Assembly: GCA_030490835.1 (NCBI GenBank)
Contig: CM059975.1
Location: 30,660,133-30,724,132, forward strand
Source of the DNA: Annona cherimola
Lineage: Eukaryota; Streptophyta; Magnoliopsida; Magnoliales; Annonaceae
Length of the DNA: 64,000 nucleotides
Direction: 5' to 3'
Position 1 is the first letter of the stretch. Each line of letters begins with the position of its first letter. Both the position numbers and the translations under genes were made by a program. Of this stretch, positions 32,734-46,500 are shown in pieces. The notes beneath the pieces are model-generated. The model did not search any database, was not told where the DNA came from, and worked only from the letters and a program-made list of their open reading frames with translations.

Positions 32734-34575
32734 GAAGGCTCAGATCCTTAATCAGACATGATCATTTGCCCAGAGAAGCGCAAGTTAGAATCCAAGCCAC
32801 CATCGCATGTCCCTGCTTCCTTATACACCACCACTTCATGTTGAAAATCAATAGCTGATGAGTGGCTGACAGGGAAGAAACGTACTGGGAACAGCTCCAC
32901 CACCATTTTGTGCTTTCTTCGCTGTTGACTTCTAATGGGTCTCTCTTGCTTTCCACCAACTTACTCATAGTAGATACAAATGTGCATTTCTTTTGTACCA
33001 TTTTTTTCCCTGTCATTAGTTCAGCAGTGGTTTCATGTGTGAATGTGCACTAAAACTCAAAAAGCATTCATCAAGCCATCCTTGGGGTTTTTCTGCATTT
33101 TAGTCTTTTCTAACTATACACATTTGCTTTCTGACCCATGAGTTTCACACATTTCCTTTTTAAATACTGTAAGTTTATCTCATTTACATTTTCAACTCTG
33201 CCGTTAATGCACATCAGCAAATGAATGGAAAATTTGTCAATAATTACCATCCAAATTTTTAATGATAATATTGTTGGAATCGACGCATGAAATAAGACAC
33301 GCACAACAAAAATGACACTGTTAGCAAGTTTAAATCTACTCATGTTTATGAGTCGACTCAACTAAGCTCTATAAAATTGTCTTGACCGTATATATGAGTC
33401 GACTCATATTCAAGAGTCGGCTCGACTCAACTAAGTTATAGGAGTATTTTAGACTCTTCACTTACAAGTAACAACCATTAGCTGGATGTTTTCGCGGTAG
33501 AGTCTAAAAAGCAAATATGACAAAGCTACAAGGTCTGAATAGCAAATATATGAAACTCATGGGCTGGAAAGCAAATACGCATAATTAGAGGGACTCAAAT
33601 GCAAAAAACTCCATCATGAGGAATTTCAGTTCGGATGGCCCTTTGTCCTCCAGTTGAAAAGAAAGCTTCAAAGATAGAATTCCCCAGCTAATGACAGCTG
33701 CCATTAACCAAGACATGAATTCAGTCTTACCGGTTGGCTTAACAGCAACATCTGGGCGTCCCATCCACTTCACATGCCTGCTGGCAAAGCTGTCTGAACA
33801 CCCCAAGGTAGTAGCTTGTAAAAACAGTGCATCTTCCGCTGCCATATGTTCTAGAATTTGAGAAGTGCTTGTTTACAAGAAATAAATCTTGTGAGGTACG
33901 TGATCCCAAATTCTAATAATCACAAAAAGCCAATCAAACACATTAAATAGGTTTGCACACAAGATTTATGGGAAAAATCTCCAACACAAAAAGGAAAACC
34001 TTATTAGGTTAATTGGATCCACTATGATTACATACAAGGTTACATAAAGATCTGGCACGAAAAGTCTCAAACCCCTTCCATATCAATTAGCGCACTCTTA
34101 TCATCCCTGCTCTTACTCCTGAGATTCTAGAATCTACAAACCATAGATGGAAAATTTTTTACGTCTGTTCTCCTTCCAATCCCAACATTAAAGTCCAAGA
34201 ACCCTCAGCCGAAAAGCAACATTATACACAATGCTAAACTCATCCAGTCATCCTACCAAGCCACTCAGAACATGATTGGAAATCTGAAGAAATTTCTAGC
34301 CTCAGACAAGCATCAGTTACATAAAAAGCATTTGTCATTTGCAAACAACCAAAAACAAAGAAGAATAGAAGGCCAAACACAATAAAAAGGCATTTATTAC
34401 AGTGCTAGAAGATTGTGTAATGTGTAAATGGGCTCCAAAGCTTGGAGCATTCATCAAGCTATTCATGAGGAAGGCCCTTTGGACGTATGAGGCAACAGCA
34501 AATATCATCTTGATTCCAGCCATTGATTAAGACAGGTGATAACACAATATACAATTGGCTAAAACTTGAAATCAA
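32734..34575. other. Convergent intergenic region between FKBP13 and PNG1
   Basis: Holds the two 3'UTRs. A cluster of GAGTCGACTC-type palindromes lies at 33340-33430. ORFs such as 33585-33845 (-) have no recognised domain or conserved neighbour and are not supported. Confidence 0.5.
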
Positions 34576-37500
34576 TTAGCTGGCCTTGGCATACAGATCA
34601 ATGCTGCCTATCTGTAATCTTGATGTTGCATTACCATCTCGCACAGCCAAAAATGAAAATCTGTAAACAATCATTAAAATATGAGAATGGAACATCACAA
34701 ATAAATTGTTGGAAATTTGGTAATGTTATTTACCTGAATGCATTAGACATGCGTTCATTTGCTTCTATTAGAAATGTTTTGCGCTGGAACCGTCTTTCAA
34801 ATAACTGTGATGTCTGCTTGTCCAAAACGATCCAGCTGGATCCCCCATCGCTACTGCCCTCCAGCATCCTACAAAGGGCCATATTACTCAAATGAATTTG
34901 GTTAAGGTGGTGGTGGTTACGTAACCACAATCATGACCTGTTTCTTTACTAGCAAATAAATCTGTAACTGTTTTTGCTTGCTTTTTATTTGCAGAAGAAG
35001 AAAACATAAATAAAAACAAAACAACATGAAAAGATCCCAAATGACAACATAAACAAATATCTGAGTCCATGACTAAGATGATATACTGGGCGCACTAATG
35101 AAATGCACGAAAAGTGAGACTTGCATTCTGAACTTAGTATTTTTGGGTCACAGAAGGGGAGAAAATGTTTATCCTCACATTGCAGCTCCCATGTGACAGA
35201 GGCACCAAATGCCTCATGACATGTAGACACTTTTCTACTGCAATTCCATTGGATTTCAAACTTGAATAGTTATGATCTTGCCAAGTGACAAACATCAAGA
35301 CAGACAAGGGATAGGATCAGAATAAACTCTGTGAACCAATTTTGAGAAAATAATTCAAGACAGACTGCTTTTTTTCTAGTGATGCTACTCAGATTAGCAC
35401 TGCAAACATGATTTGAACACAACCAGGCTCAGAAAAAGAATTCACAAAGTGAACTACAGAGTTCCAGCAACAAGACTACTCTTGTTAATTTGATAGACTT
35501 TCTGATTAACTTCCATTCTTATTATTGTTTTTTGTGTTATTGTTTTTAGAGCAAGAACAAAATGGGTCTATTGAGAAAAAAGAGGACCTTCCAGAAAAAT
35601 ATCTAATTTCACATCAAGTTGTAATTCTTCAAAACTATTTTGTTCAGACTCCAGTCAAATTTAAGTCCTCAAACCCTTTGGCCAGTATACGATCAAGCAA
35701 TTTCTCAGTTCCTAATGATATTGAGGAATAATTCATACTTATGTAAGCATGGAAGCCACCATGCTTACCCTTTGTTTTTTTATTCTAAAATATTTTTTAA
35801 AAAAGTCTAAACTATTTATCATGTTTATGCATGTGTATTTATTTATAGTTCCAAAAACTACATACATTGCAAACTTTTATGTACTATATTTATACTATAT
35901 ATTTTTCAAAAATTTTAGTGGGTATGCATTCATTCTTAGAAGATGCTATTTTTTACAAGATAAAAGGTTCCAATGAAAATTATTTTTGGTAGCATGATAA
36001 ACAAGATGGTATTAAACATGATCAAGGGTTAGATTTTAAAAATTATATTTCAGAATTTAAAAATCAAGGGTAAGCATGGAGGCTTCCTCGCTTACATAAG
36101 TATTGAATCATTCCTCATATCCAACGCTAGTTGAGTTTGAAGTCCTAAAGTCAAAACCAGCAATTTAACAAATTTAACATAGGCCGACGTAAGCATGTTT
36201 CTTAGTTCGTTCTTCTATCATTCTCCACTGGAAAAAGTTGACAACAAATGAAAAGGGTAATCAACACAAATCTATGGTAAGAGGTTACTCAAGTGATTTT
36301 TAAAAGTGAAAGAATGAAAAAGACAGTCATCGAGTGGGAAGAATTTTTACAGATCACTACAAGCAGAGACGGAATACCCCTTGGGACAGCAAAGTAACAA
36401 TTATAATTGGCACATTAAGCGACCAAATAAACCTTCGAAAAAATATCCACCCCTCCCTTTTGATGTTGGGCAGACAGACTAGAAGTTGAAAAAATATATA
36501 AATTTTGTTCATAAGAGTTCGGAGGTGTTTGTTTACACCAAAATGTTTCAAACTAAAACTTTTCACTCTCCACAACCATCTTATTTTTTAATTATTTTTT
36601 CACTTCTTCCCATATAACTACGATATTTTTCAATCATTTCTACATAACTACCCATACATCTAACCTATCTATTTTAACTTTCTTCTTTTTACTCATTATT
36701 GCCCCTATCATAGCATGTCATTTCTCTCATTTCAAAATGTTTTACACCAAAAACTTTTCATAAAAAGTTTTATCACTTCCCAAACATACCGTTCATGAAT
36801 TTTTCTTGTGAAGATGTTAACAAATAAAAAGTAATACACACACAGGTATGAGCTCTTGATTTGCAACGCTCCAGCACTGGAAATTGCAAAAAGCCAGAAT
36901 TCTGAATAAAACTTCATCACAGAGTGATTACCAGAGTATATGGGAAACAGCAGTTATATAAAATTTCCTTCCCAAGGAGAAAAAATGAAACGGCACTAAA
37001 ATACAATTTCATTCGTGAGGAGAAAAACCAAGCACTTGCTGTAAATATGGTTGGTCATCAATCAATAGGATTCAGCAATACACTTGCAGTCTCTGACATG
37101 TCAACTTAAAACCATCAATTATCAAATGTTCAAGAATAAGAATGCAAGTGAACAGAGGGTGAACAAAGCTAAGATTGCACAATCTATGCAAAATAGTTAG
37201 CATTCTAAGCATATCCCTAGGCCAAATATAATAATATCTCAGAGAAGATATGAATAAAAGATTTATCATCATATGCTGTGCTATCACGTTGTACCAATCC
37301 ATTGGATCTCTCTCAGGTGCATCATTAGCCGACACCAGTTCATATGCCTGAAGATTGTGCATCTGTCCATCCTTGACCAGGTATATGATCCAGCAACCTG
37401 ATGTTTAGAAGATCATTTCAGAAATTCACCAAATAAATTCTTAAGGGGTTATATGAAGATGAATTATTCATTAAGAAGCATACGTCTTTGTTTTAAAGTA

Positions 37501-40500
37501 TAAGGTGTGACAAAAGTTCATGCTTACAATGGAGGGCACAAAACAACTTTATACCGTGATCTTTATTTGATGTGATTTTTAACTACCCAAAACAATATTA
37601 ATTTCTACATCCTTAAAAATATATATTTAAAAAAATCATACCCATTCATTCATTGAATAGTTTACATTACATGCCTGATCTTAAACAACAAGTTGGATAG
37701 TGGGTCTGTCCAACTGGTTGTTTTCATATTTTAAATTTTAAATTTTTTATTTTTTATCTAAACCACATAATATAAATTAAGAGAGAAGTGATCCTGTTAG
37801 CCCGGGCTAAACAAATATCTCGCTTAACCCACCTCAAAAAACTCTTTTACAACACTTTTTTTTTTTTTTTTGGTTTTTTTCTTTATACACTTGTTCATCT
37901 AAGTGTATTTAACATGAAAACCAAATTTTACCATTTTTGGATATGTGCATATATATATTTTTTTTAGATTTTTAAAGATAGAAGTATTTTCAAATGGGGC
38001 CCATTTTGATGATGAAATCATAATTTGCTCCACACATTTCATTTAGAATCATTTATTCAACTAAGATACCAAGTTCCATCAAAATCAAATATGCCCATGG
38101 TTCCCATCCAGAAAAGGTGTAAAATCAATGTAAGATAATTTTTTGATTTATATATCAATTTGAAAATTGTTAACACAACATCTAACTGTTTAAAACATTA
38201 TTCTTATATGGAAACATGATTTTATAAGTTATCATAGCATTCAAATGCAACTAAAAATGGATCGAAGGAATGATTAAAAAATTATTTAGAAATTATTATA
38301 ACATTCAAATGCACCTATGAATGGATTCAAGTGTTTTTCATAATTTACACATGATTATATGTATTTTTAAGCAAATGTAGCCCACCAAAGATACCAATTG
38401 AACTGATTTTTGGTGCCATGTTACATCTCTCTCACTTTTTCAAATTTTTCCCATTTTCACTTCCAACTTGTATTTTTAGATCTTCCCAGACATTCCTTAA
38501 TCATCAATGTGGGTCCCATTTCATCAATGATGCACCCCAGCATATCCCATAGGTTAATAGGTCTATATTTATGATGCAAAAATTCACTTTGATTGGAAAC
38601 TTGAATGTCGCAAGTATCTAACATCATTTCGAGTGAATATGCAACCATTATATTTTGAAGATAAATATATAGCAGATAAAAATTTTCAAAAATACATGAC
38701 AAATACGTATGGATAAATATTGCACATAATTTAGATTTTTTAAAAAAATAAAAAAAGAAAACCAGTTGTTCCATACAACTGGTTTTTAAGAACAGATTTT
38801 TTAAAAAAATAAAAAAGGAAAACCAGTTGTCCCATACAACTGGTTTTTAAGAACAGGCCCCTTTACATATTTCACTTTTTTCTCCTTTTACATCAGACAA
38901 ACAGATGAATAAAAAGTTCCGCAAAATTATTCTGGGGGCAAGGTCCTCTTTGAAGCAAGTTTATTATCTTTTGAAATCGCACTTCTCAGCATGTACAGTA
39001 GTTTTTTTTTCCCCCCTGCTTCACCTTAATTGTTATTTGAACAAAAAGATCTTTTTTCATTTTCATCCTGTTTAAAAAGTTGCATTGATCTAAGCCTACA
39101 TGTTAATTCAACTTTCAGAAATACCAAATGTTCAATGTTTCTAATTTCTCAAAAGAAAATTTTACACGAGAAATGGCCATATATGTCTTCTAATATTTCT
39201 TCACTTATATATTATTATCATCAGTACCATCTTATCACCATAATTACTTTAACAGCAGTACGTACAGCTTCATCCAACAATTTTTTTCAAATATCAATAA
39301 AAGAAGATATTTTCTACTCTTCTAAGAGCATATCAATTTAAAACCTCAACACTTTTTAAATTATTTCTAGTGCTATGGTTATGATAAAAACATTGATCCA
39401 AGAGAAAACTAAAGGAATCAAATAGATGCCAATCCTATGGTATAAGCAATGATTGACAACATAATATTTTCATCCTGATTGAAGAAAGGAATGCAGTTCC
39501 ATAGACAGGAAATAAGATCCAAAAGTGATAAAGGGTTAATGGAAAATTAAAGTATCGAAATAGATTTTGACGATACCTAATGTACAACTCTTATTTTTGA
39601 AGAAAAAATATCAATTGGGTCATGCAATTGGGAAATCGCTGTCCAATAATCACTGGTAGGCCTTATTAATAAAATTGCTTAAACTTCAATTATTTTCAGA
39701 TAATCCCTCTAGGGATGTTTGTCATTAATGGCTGGTAAATATTAATGGTTACAATACATTCAGATACATGGTCCAAATGATGTCATCACTCTCCCACAGA
39801 TCACTATGCATCAAATCCCTTTGCCATAGACATGCTAAAAATAAAAATTAGCCAGTAATTTCTAACATTTAGGGGGTCAAATAAAGATGCATGAGAAGCC
39901 TCATAAGTCACAAAATGAAGTATCATCCTCAGTAGCAGCAATGGACTTTCAGTTACTTTCTGATGGATCAAACTACTGATGAAGAATTTTGCCCCAAGGG
40001 AAGTATGGAACCATTGGAAGCCAAAAACCTCTGCTGAGATGAACTATACATCTAACCTGCTAGAACCAATTGAAGATTTAAAGTAGGAATCCACGAAACA
40101 GTTATGACAGACAGGCAAACACAATGGAAAAAGAATAAAAGAAAATAATGTTTTGCTATGCCACAAATATAGTGCATCGGCACATTAATCCAGACACATT
40201 GACTGAGGATAATATTATAATAAATGGGTGTGTTGTGAAATTTACTGTAGCATGTGGCTGACTCAATGTGGACTTGACATGGTAAACAATGTCTGATGGA
40301 AGCACATGCAGCATTCTTTCATATTGAATATATCTACAGTTCAGATTGTGCAGTTTAGTTTACTAGAAACATAATCAAAGAATGATGTGACCGGGATAAA
40401 TGCAGACTAGATAACAGATTATTGAGTCACCAATCCCAAACTTCGAGTTTATTGTCAATGAATTTCTTATCTAAATGGCCCTTGATTAATCCACAGTGCT

Positions 40501-43500
40501 AGAAATCACTAGACATAGACAAGAATCAAATTTGAAACGTTTCACAGCAACAGCAAGACATGTTGGTGGATTAACTCATCAAGTTCCTATTGAGATAGGA
40601 CCACACTTGTCACTCATTGATTATCAAAGGCAACCCTAAAACATACCAGTTAAGAAATGGTTTGAAAATTAAGTTCCAAATCAGTTGATGAGGATAAAGA
40701 GAGTGAGATGCCATATGCAAAAAGCCAAACACTAGAACTTTGGCACATTTTTGTTAATTCATGAACATCTTGAGAGAAAGAAATGAGGAATCCTCTTTTC
40801 AACTCCTGCTCCAGTTGGTTCTTTTCCTTAGTTTGTTTTAGAAGTAGTTTTCTTCAGCTTTAGTCACTTGCAGTCAAAAGGTTAAATGAGACAAAAGTAA
40901 GAACAAGCAATAAAACCTATTTACACAGATCAGTTGGTTAATCACCATGTCTTGAAGTGAAGGTAAAAGATCACCAACAGATAATACATCAAATCTGAAA
41001 AAAAAAAAAATTCTAAGGGTGTGTTTAGTAATGTGCAAAAAATGTCAAGCTAAAACTTTTCATTCTCCATAACTATGCTATTTTTTTTAAATAATTTCTT
41101 CACATCTTCCTATAAAACTACCTTACTTTCAATCATTTCTACATAGCTATCCACACAACTAACCTATTTATTTTGATTTTATTCTCTTTACTCCTCATCA
41201 TTACCCCTATCACATCATTTTTTTTTTCAATTCAAAAACTTCTATACCAAAAACTTTTCATCCAAAAGTTTTATTACTTCCTGAACACACCCTAAATAAA
41301 TCCAAGTGCACAAGAAACGATGGATTTCCATTAGATGTTTCATTGTCATCATTAAAATCAAATTTTCAGTTAGCTGCATGAATGCTGGGGATGCAATACT
41401 CATTTCTCACTATTTTCTCCCACCTTGATGATAATGTAAAATCTACCCCACCAATTATGTACATATCATTTGAATGACTGGGAAACAAAATTTCATAAAA
41501 ATCAAAGATGTCAATGGGACCCATCCAAAATATGTGTAAAATCCACATAATAAAATTGTTTAATTTATATATCAATTTGACAACTGTCAATTCAGCAGGT
41601 AAATCATCTAAAACATTCTTTCTCTGTGAATGAATGATTCTACAAATTATTAAAACAATTTACTGCATCTATGAATGGATTTACAAATTTCTCATAATGG
41701 GAAATGCTTCTATGGTCAAGCCATGTTTAGGCCCACCTTGACGATTTTACAAAATACAAATTGTACATTATTCCTATTATTACCTAAATAGCTAAAATAT
41801 GAAATATCATTTCAATCAAAGACTAATATGAGCCTAAACTGCAATATCATTTAAGAGTGAATACTAAAACATTAAACATTGTTTTGTTAAGAAAATGACT
41901 TAGATGCTTATATTCAAGTATGGGCTCTGCTTCTATGTAACCAAGTTACATAGAAGCGGAGCCATGTAACCCCCTCAATTTTTAAGATTTTGATCCTTGA
42001 TGGAAAATTCAATTCATTCATTATATTTAACATCATTTGTTTATCTAGGAGACCAAGTTTTATCCCGATCAAATATGTTTATGGGACCACATTTGTTGAA
42101 ATATATATACATTCATGTGTAAATTATAAAAAACGCTTAGATCCACATACACATTTATTAGAATGTAATAATACTTTATAGAATCATTTATCCACATAGA
42201 AATGGTATTTTAGACTATTTAGATATTGAAAATAAACTTTAAAATTGATATTTAGTATTAACTATTTTATTACAGTGATTTTCAATGGGGCTCATGCACA
42301 GTGATATTAGACAAATAAAAGGGTTTCCAAGATACCTTAGATAATGTTAAACACAATGGATGAAGTGAATTTTCTATCAACCATCAAGATTTTACAAATG
42401 AAGGGGGTTACATAGAAAAGAGGTTTCATAAAAGCGGGACCATTTAAGTATCTAAACCTGATAAAATGTTTATCATATAAAAAACAATGCATGTGACATT
42501 CATGTAAATGGATTCAAACAGATTTCAAATTTTACACTTTTATATTATTTTAAAAGTGTGAAGCATATATTATCAAAAAAAAAAAAAAAGTGTGAAGCAT
42601 ATAAAATCCTGATCAAAATGATTTCTTTATATTTTAGCTAAACATAATAGGCGGCTTGGATTTGGTCAAATCATCAAGGTGAGCCCAAAAAGAGACTTGA
42701 CCATAGAAGTATTTCCTTTTATAATTTACACATAATTATACATATTTTAAGCAACACAGCCAACCCAAGATTCCAAATGAAATGATTTTCGGTCACATGA
42801 TAAAGCATTGGATTTTGATTTAAACTCCCATCCAAGAGGTTCCAATGAAATTGGTTCCACCAAAGAGGAGCCCTGCCTAACAAGTCATAAACTTACGGAT
42901 GGAAGGTTAGGAGGATAAAATAGAAGCAACTGTGTTCATAGTGGTGGCAAAAGAGCTGAGTAAGATAAATACGCATAGATTGTCATGATGTAATCAGGCA
43001 AATGTCGACTGAAACCAACCAGTTCACACAGAGGGAGCAGACCTTCAGGTCTCCAATTCACCAGCTTTTATATGTGCATACACAAGCTAGAGGGCAGCAT
43101 TTCAGTGGTTCAGGTTGACCACCTAGAGAAGGTGACCTAATATTTCCTTTCCTTTCCTAATTTTTGCTGTAAATACAACATATTCCACCAAAATAAACCA
43201 CTGAAAGTCTGCAAGTGCTGGGAGACTTGGAAACACATGGACAACTATTGTGTCATACAAAAAGCTTAAACAAGAACTACAGGCATCAAAGGTATCATGT
43301 CAATCTTCTAACCTTTGGCACCATTTGGCTCTTCCCACTTAGAACAATGAGTACCATCAAATGCTGATGTAGCCTGAAACAAAAACAGGGAAAATTTACT
43401 ATCTCATAATGATAATATGAATACACAAATCAATGAGAGCCTTTGAAGATGTAACTTACAATTCCAAAAGGGAGCTCTTCACCACTGGCGATGACGGAAC

Positions 43501-46500
43501 CAGAACATATTCTATTGAATGTCAGTAACGGTAGTGAGAGGGACTCTGTACCAAAGTTTTTAGCATTCCTAACGTTTACAATGCCATCATCAATAGCATC
43601 TACAGCCACGGGCAAAGCCAATGATGTTTTAACAGGATCATCAGACAAACAAACATACACTTCTCCATCAGTCAGTGACTCCCTTTTCAGGGAAAGAGAA
43701 GCCAGCAGGCCATCTATAGAAGGCATGACTTTATGCATGGAGAATAATAATGAACCACTATCTGCACTGATTGAAGTTCTGCGCACTTTAAAAGAGATTT
43801 TTTGAATATCGATCAAGATATTTTTTATCATCTCCAACAATTCTAGGCTTTTGGCTTTGGAAAAATCATTACTAATTAACTGAGATACGAGATGAGACAA
43901 GGCATTATAGATTTCTGTGACATGGTCGTCTACACAAATACGGAGGGGGCAAGACGAACTCCAAGAATCAGTCTTGTCAACACCCAGTTCACCTCTTTCT
44001 AAGCGCCATTCCTTGGCTCCACTTTGTCTCCCTGGTAATCTGGCTAAATCAGCATCTTGAGAATGGATTCCCCTCTCAAGCTCTTCTGCTTCTTTTCTGT
44101 CACGATCTTCAAGCTTAGAAATATCTTCAGAAGTGAGGTGTTTTCTACATTCATTTCTCATACAAGAAAGAACAGCAGAAGCAATAGGCTCTGTTGTAAT
44201 ATTTCTTCTAGATAGAACCTGGCAAACCAAATAAGATGACCAGTAAAGTGATGATTATTAATGGTGAAATTTTAAGGAACATGTCACATGCGACACTATT
44301 TACCTCATGCCATTTCCTTGTGTAACGTCTAGTGACATCATAAACTCCATCTTTTGCAATGCCAATCACATAATTCAACTTCTTTCCCCAACTGCCAGTA
44401 ACAGCAAATTCTTATGTCAAAAATGAAAAACATAAAGCATGGTAAAGAAGGCAACCAACAAAAATAATTTGTTAAATTGACTTGTTTTTTTTATAAAAAA
44501 AAAAAAAGAAAAAAAAAAAGCTGATGAATATTTGAATGTCTACAAAGAAAAAGTAAAGCAATGGTAAAAGAATGTACCCGGATTCATATAACAGTGGATT
44601 GTCATATATTCCTTCACAGGGATCAAGATGCATCCATCTGTATCTTCATCGAAGTCAACCATCATGCTTTCTTCTTAGTGGGATAACATAAAAAAACCAT
44701 ATCAAAATAATAGCAATCAAAGCCCCACCTTCCAAGATATTCTGAATAGCATTCTGTCCACACATGATCTGTGAAATCCAAAATCTGGAAATTAAGAACA
44801 AGCAAACAAGATTCTTAGTTTATCCTCCAATTTTTGGGACATGCCCTCTTGGGTCACTCTGATAATGGAAAATTTTCCATAATAAATCTTCTTTTAATTA
44901 AATGACATAAAAAGGAGAAATTTTGCTCAGCAAGGAAAATATATATAATTGGAGACAAATTTTATTGACTCAAAATGACATGCCAATTGATGTTCCCTTA
45001 GAACAAGAAATGTTCCATATAAATTAATCACGTACTTGTTACACCTGGAGAAAAGAGTTTACAAGATAGTTGCATTGCAGAGAAGAGATGCCTTGATAAA
45101 GAATTGAAGGGTTATAAGAAAAGACAATAGAAACATTGTCGCATGACCATGCATAAATAACAAGTTCACAGTACCAAGGAAAAACCGTAACTAGATAATA
45201 TGCTAGCACTTGCATAATTCATCAGCATGATGCCAAGGTGTAGAATATAGCAAGACTAAAGCGAGGGAGTGACCATGCTTGAAACTCATAATTCATTACC
45301 ACTCTGCCAATGTTCAGAATATCATGGAAAGACAGCAAGATAGAGGACAACCTAGCACAAACATAATACATAGACGTGCCACAGAGAAAATCCTTTTCTC
45401 CAGTGGAAAAGGAAAAGGGGAAAAAAACGCGCGCACACACAAATTATACTAATATGACATGTCCCGGCAGCTTGCCATAACATTCCCCTAATAAAAAAAC
45501 AAAATACAAAATAAGTAAAATATATATGAAACATAAGAAATATAATAAAATATATAAAATAAAAAGTACAATATCATCATAAGCTATTTGTCACCTCTGT
45601 GGGGTCGTATGCATGGATCATGTTCCGCATTCTTTATAATCATAAACTATATTATCAATAATCTCTAGATTCTTCATATCTTGTTTAATTACTTCTATTC
45701 ATATTTTGGAGAGAATTCCTCTAATTCTTTACTGTCTTCCACTTGAATAAATTCAACTCTCCTAATTGATATCATTTCAAGGCTCCGTTTAATATGCCCA
45801 AACTACCTTAGTCTGTTTTCCCTCATTTTATAGTCTATTGGTTTCATCTTTAGACTATCTCAGATTATTTCATTTCTAATTTTATCTTTTGTTGTTTTAC
45901 TACTCATCCACCTTAACATTCTTATTTTCGCCACTCTCATTCTATATATGTTATTCTTTAACTACCAATATTCTACCCCATATAACATAGCTAGTCCATA
46001 ATTGTTGTCTTATAAAATTTGTCTTCTAATTTAGTAGAACTCGATGGTCACATAAATCTCTTGAAGCGCCCCGTCATTTCTTCCAACTTACTTAGATTCT
46101 ATTTATAAGATTTTGCTCGATTTTTCCATTTTCTGAACTACTGATCCTAAATGCCAAAAGTCATCAGTTCTTGACCAGACTTGATTTAACAATATTAATT
46201 AGTTCATCATCTACTTGCTCATTAGTATTAAAGTTACGTTTCATATATCCAGTTTTCATTTGACTGGTTCTAAAATCATTAAATTCTAAAGCATCTCTCC
46301 ACTTAGTTTCAAATTTACAGCTCTTGTTTCATATATTAGGACTATACATCGGCAAATAACATGCACCAAGATAATTCTTGTAAATGTTAGTAAGTTCATC
46401 TATACCTAAAATGAAAAGGTAAAAACTTAAAAGTTGAGCCTTGATGCAGTCAAGCTCCACCACAGCATGTTCCTTATGAGGGATACCCTGTAACTAACAA

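Larger units (their letters stand above)
41380..42830. mobile_element. Family G element (G2) split by F1, PNG1 intron 14
   Basis: 41380-41698 and 42717 to about 42830 align with G1 across ATGAATGGAT and ATAATTTACACATAATTATA blocks. The interruption is the F1 fold-back element, which itself holds B5. Confidence 0.6.

Noticed and set aside
37072..37362. Minus-strand ORF beginning [10 protein letters not shown] as a small gene
   Set aside because: Its conserved part is PNG1 exon 15, bounded by an acceptor at 37398 and a donor at 37294.
43491..43805. Plus-strand 104-aa ORF
   Set aside because: Antisense shadow of the large PNG1 exon 13.
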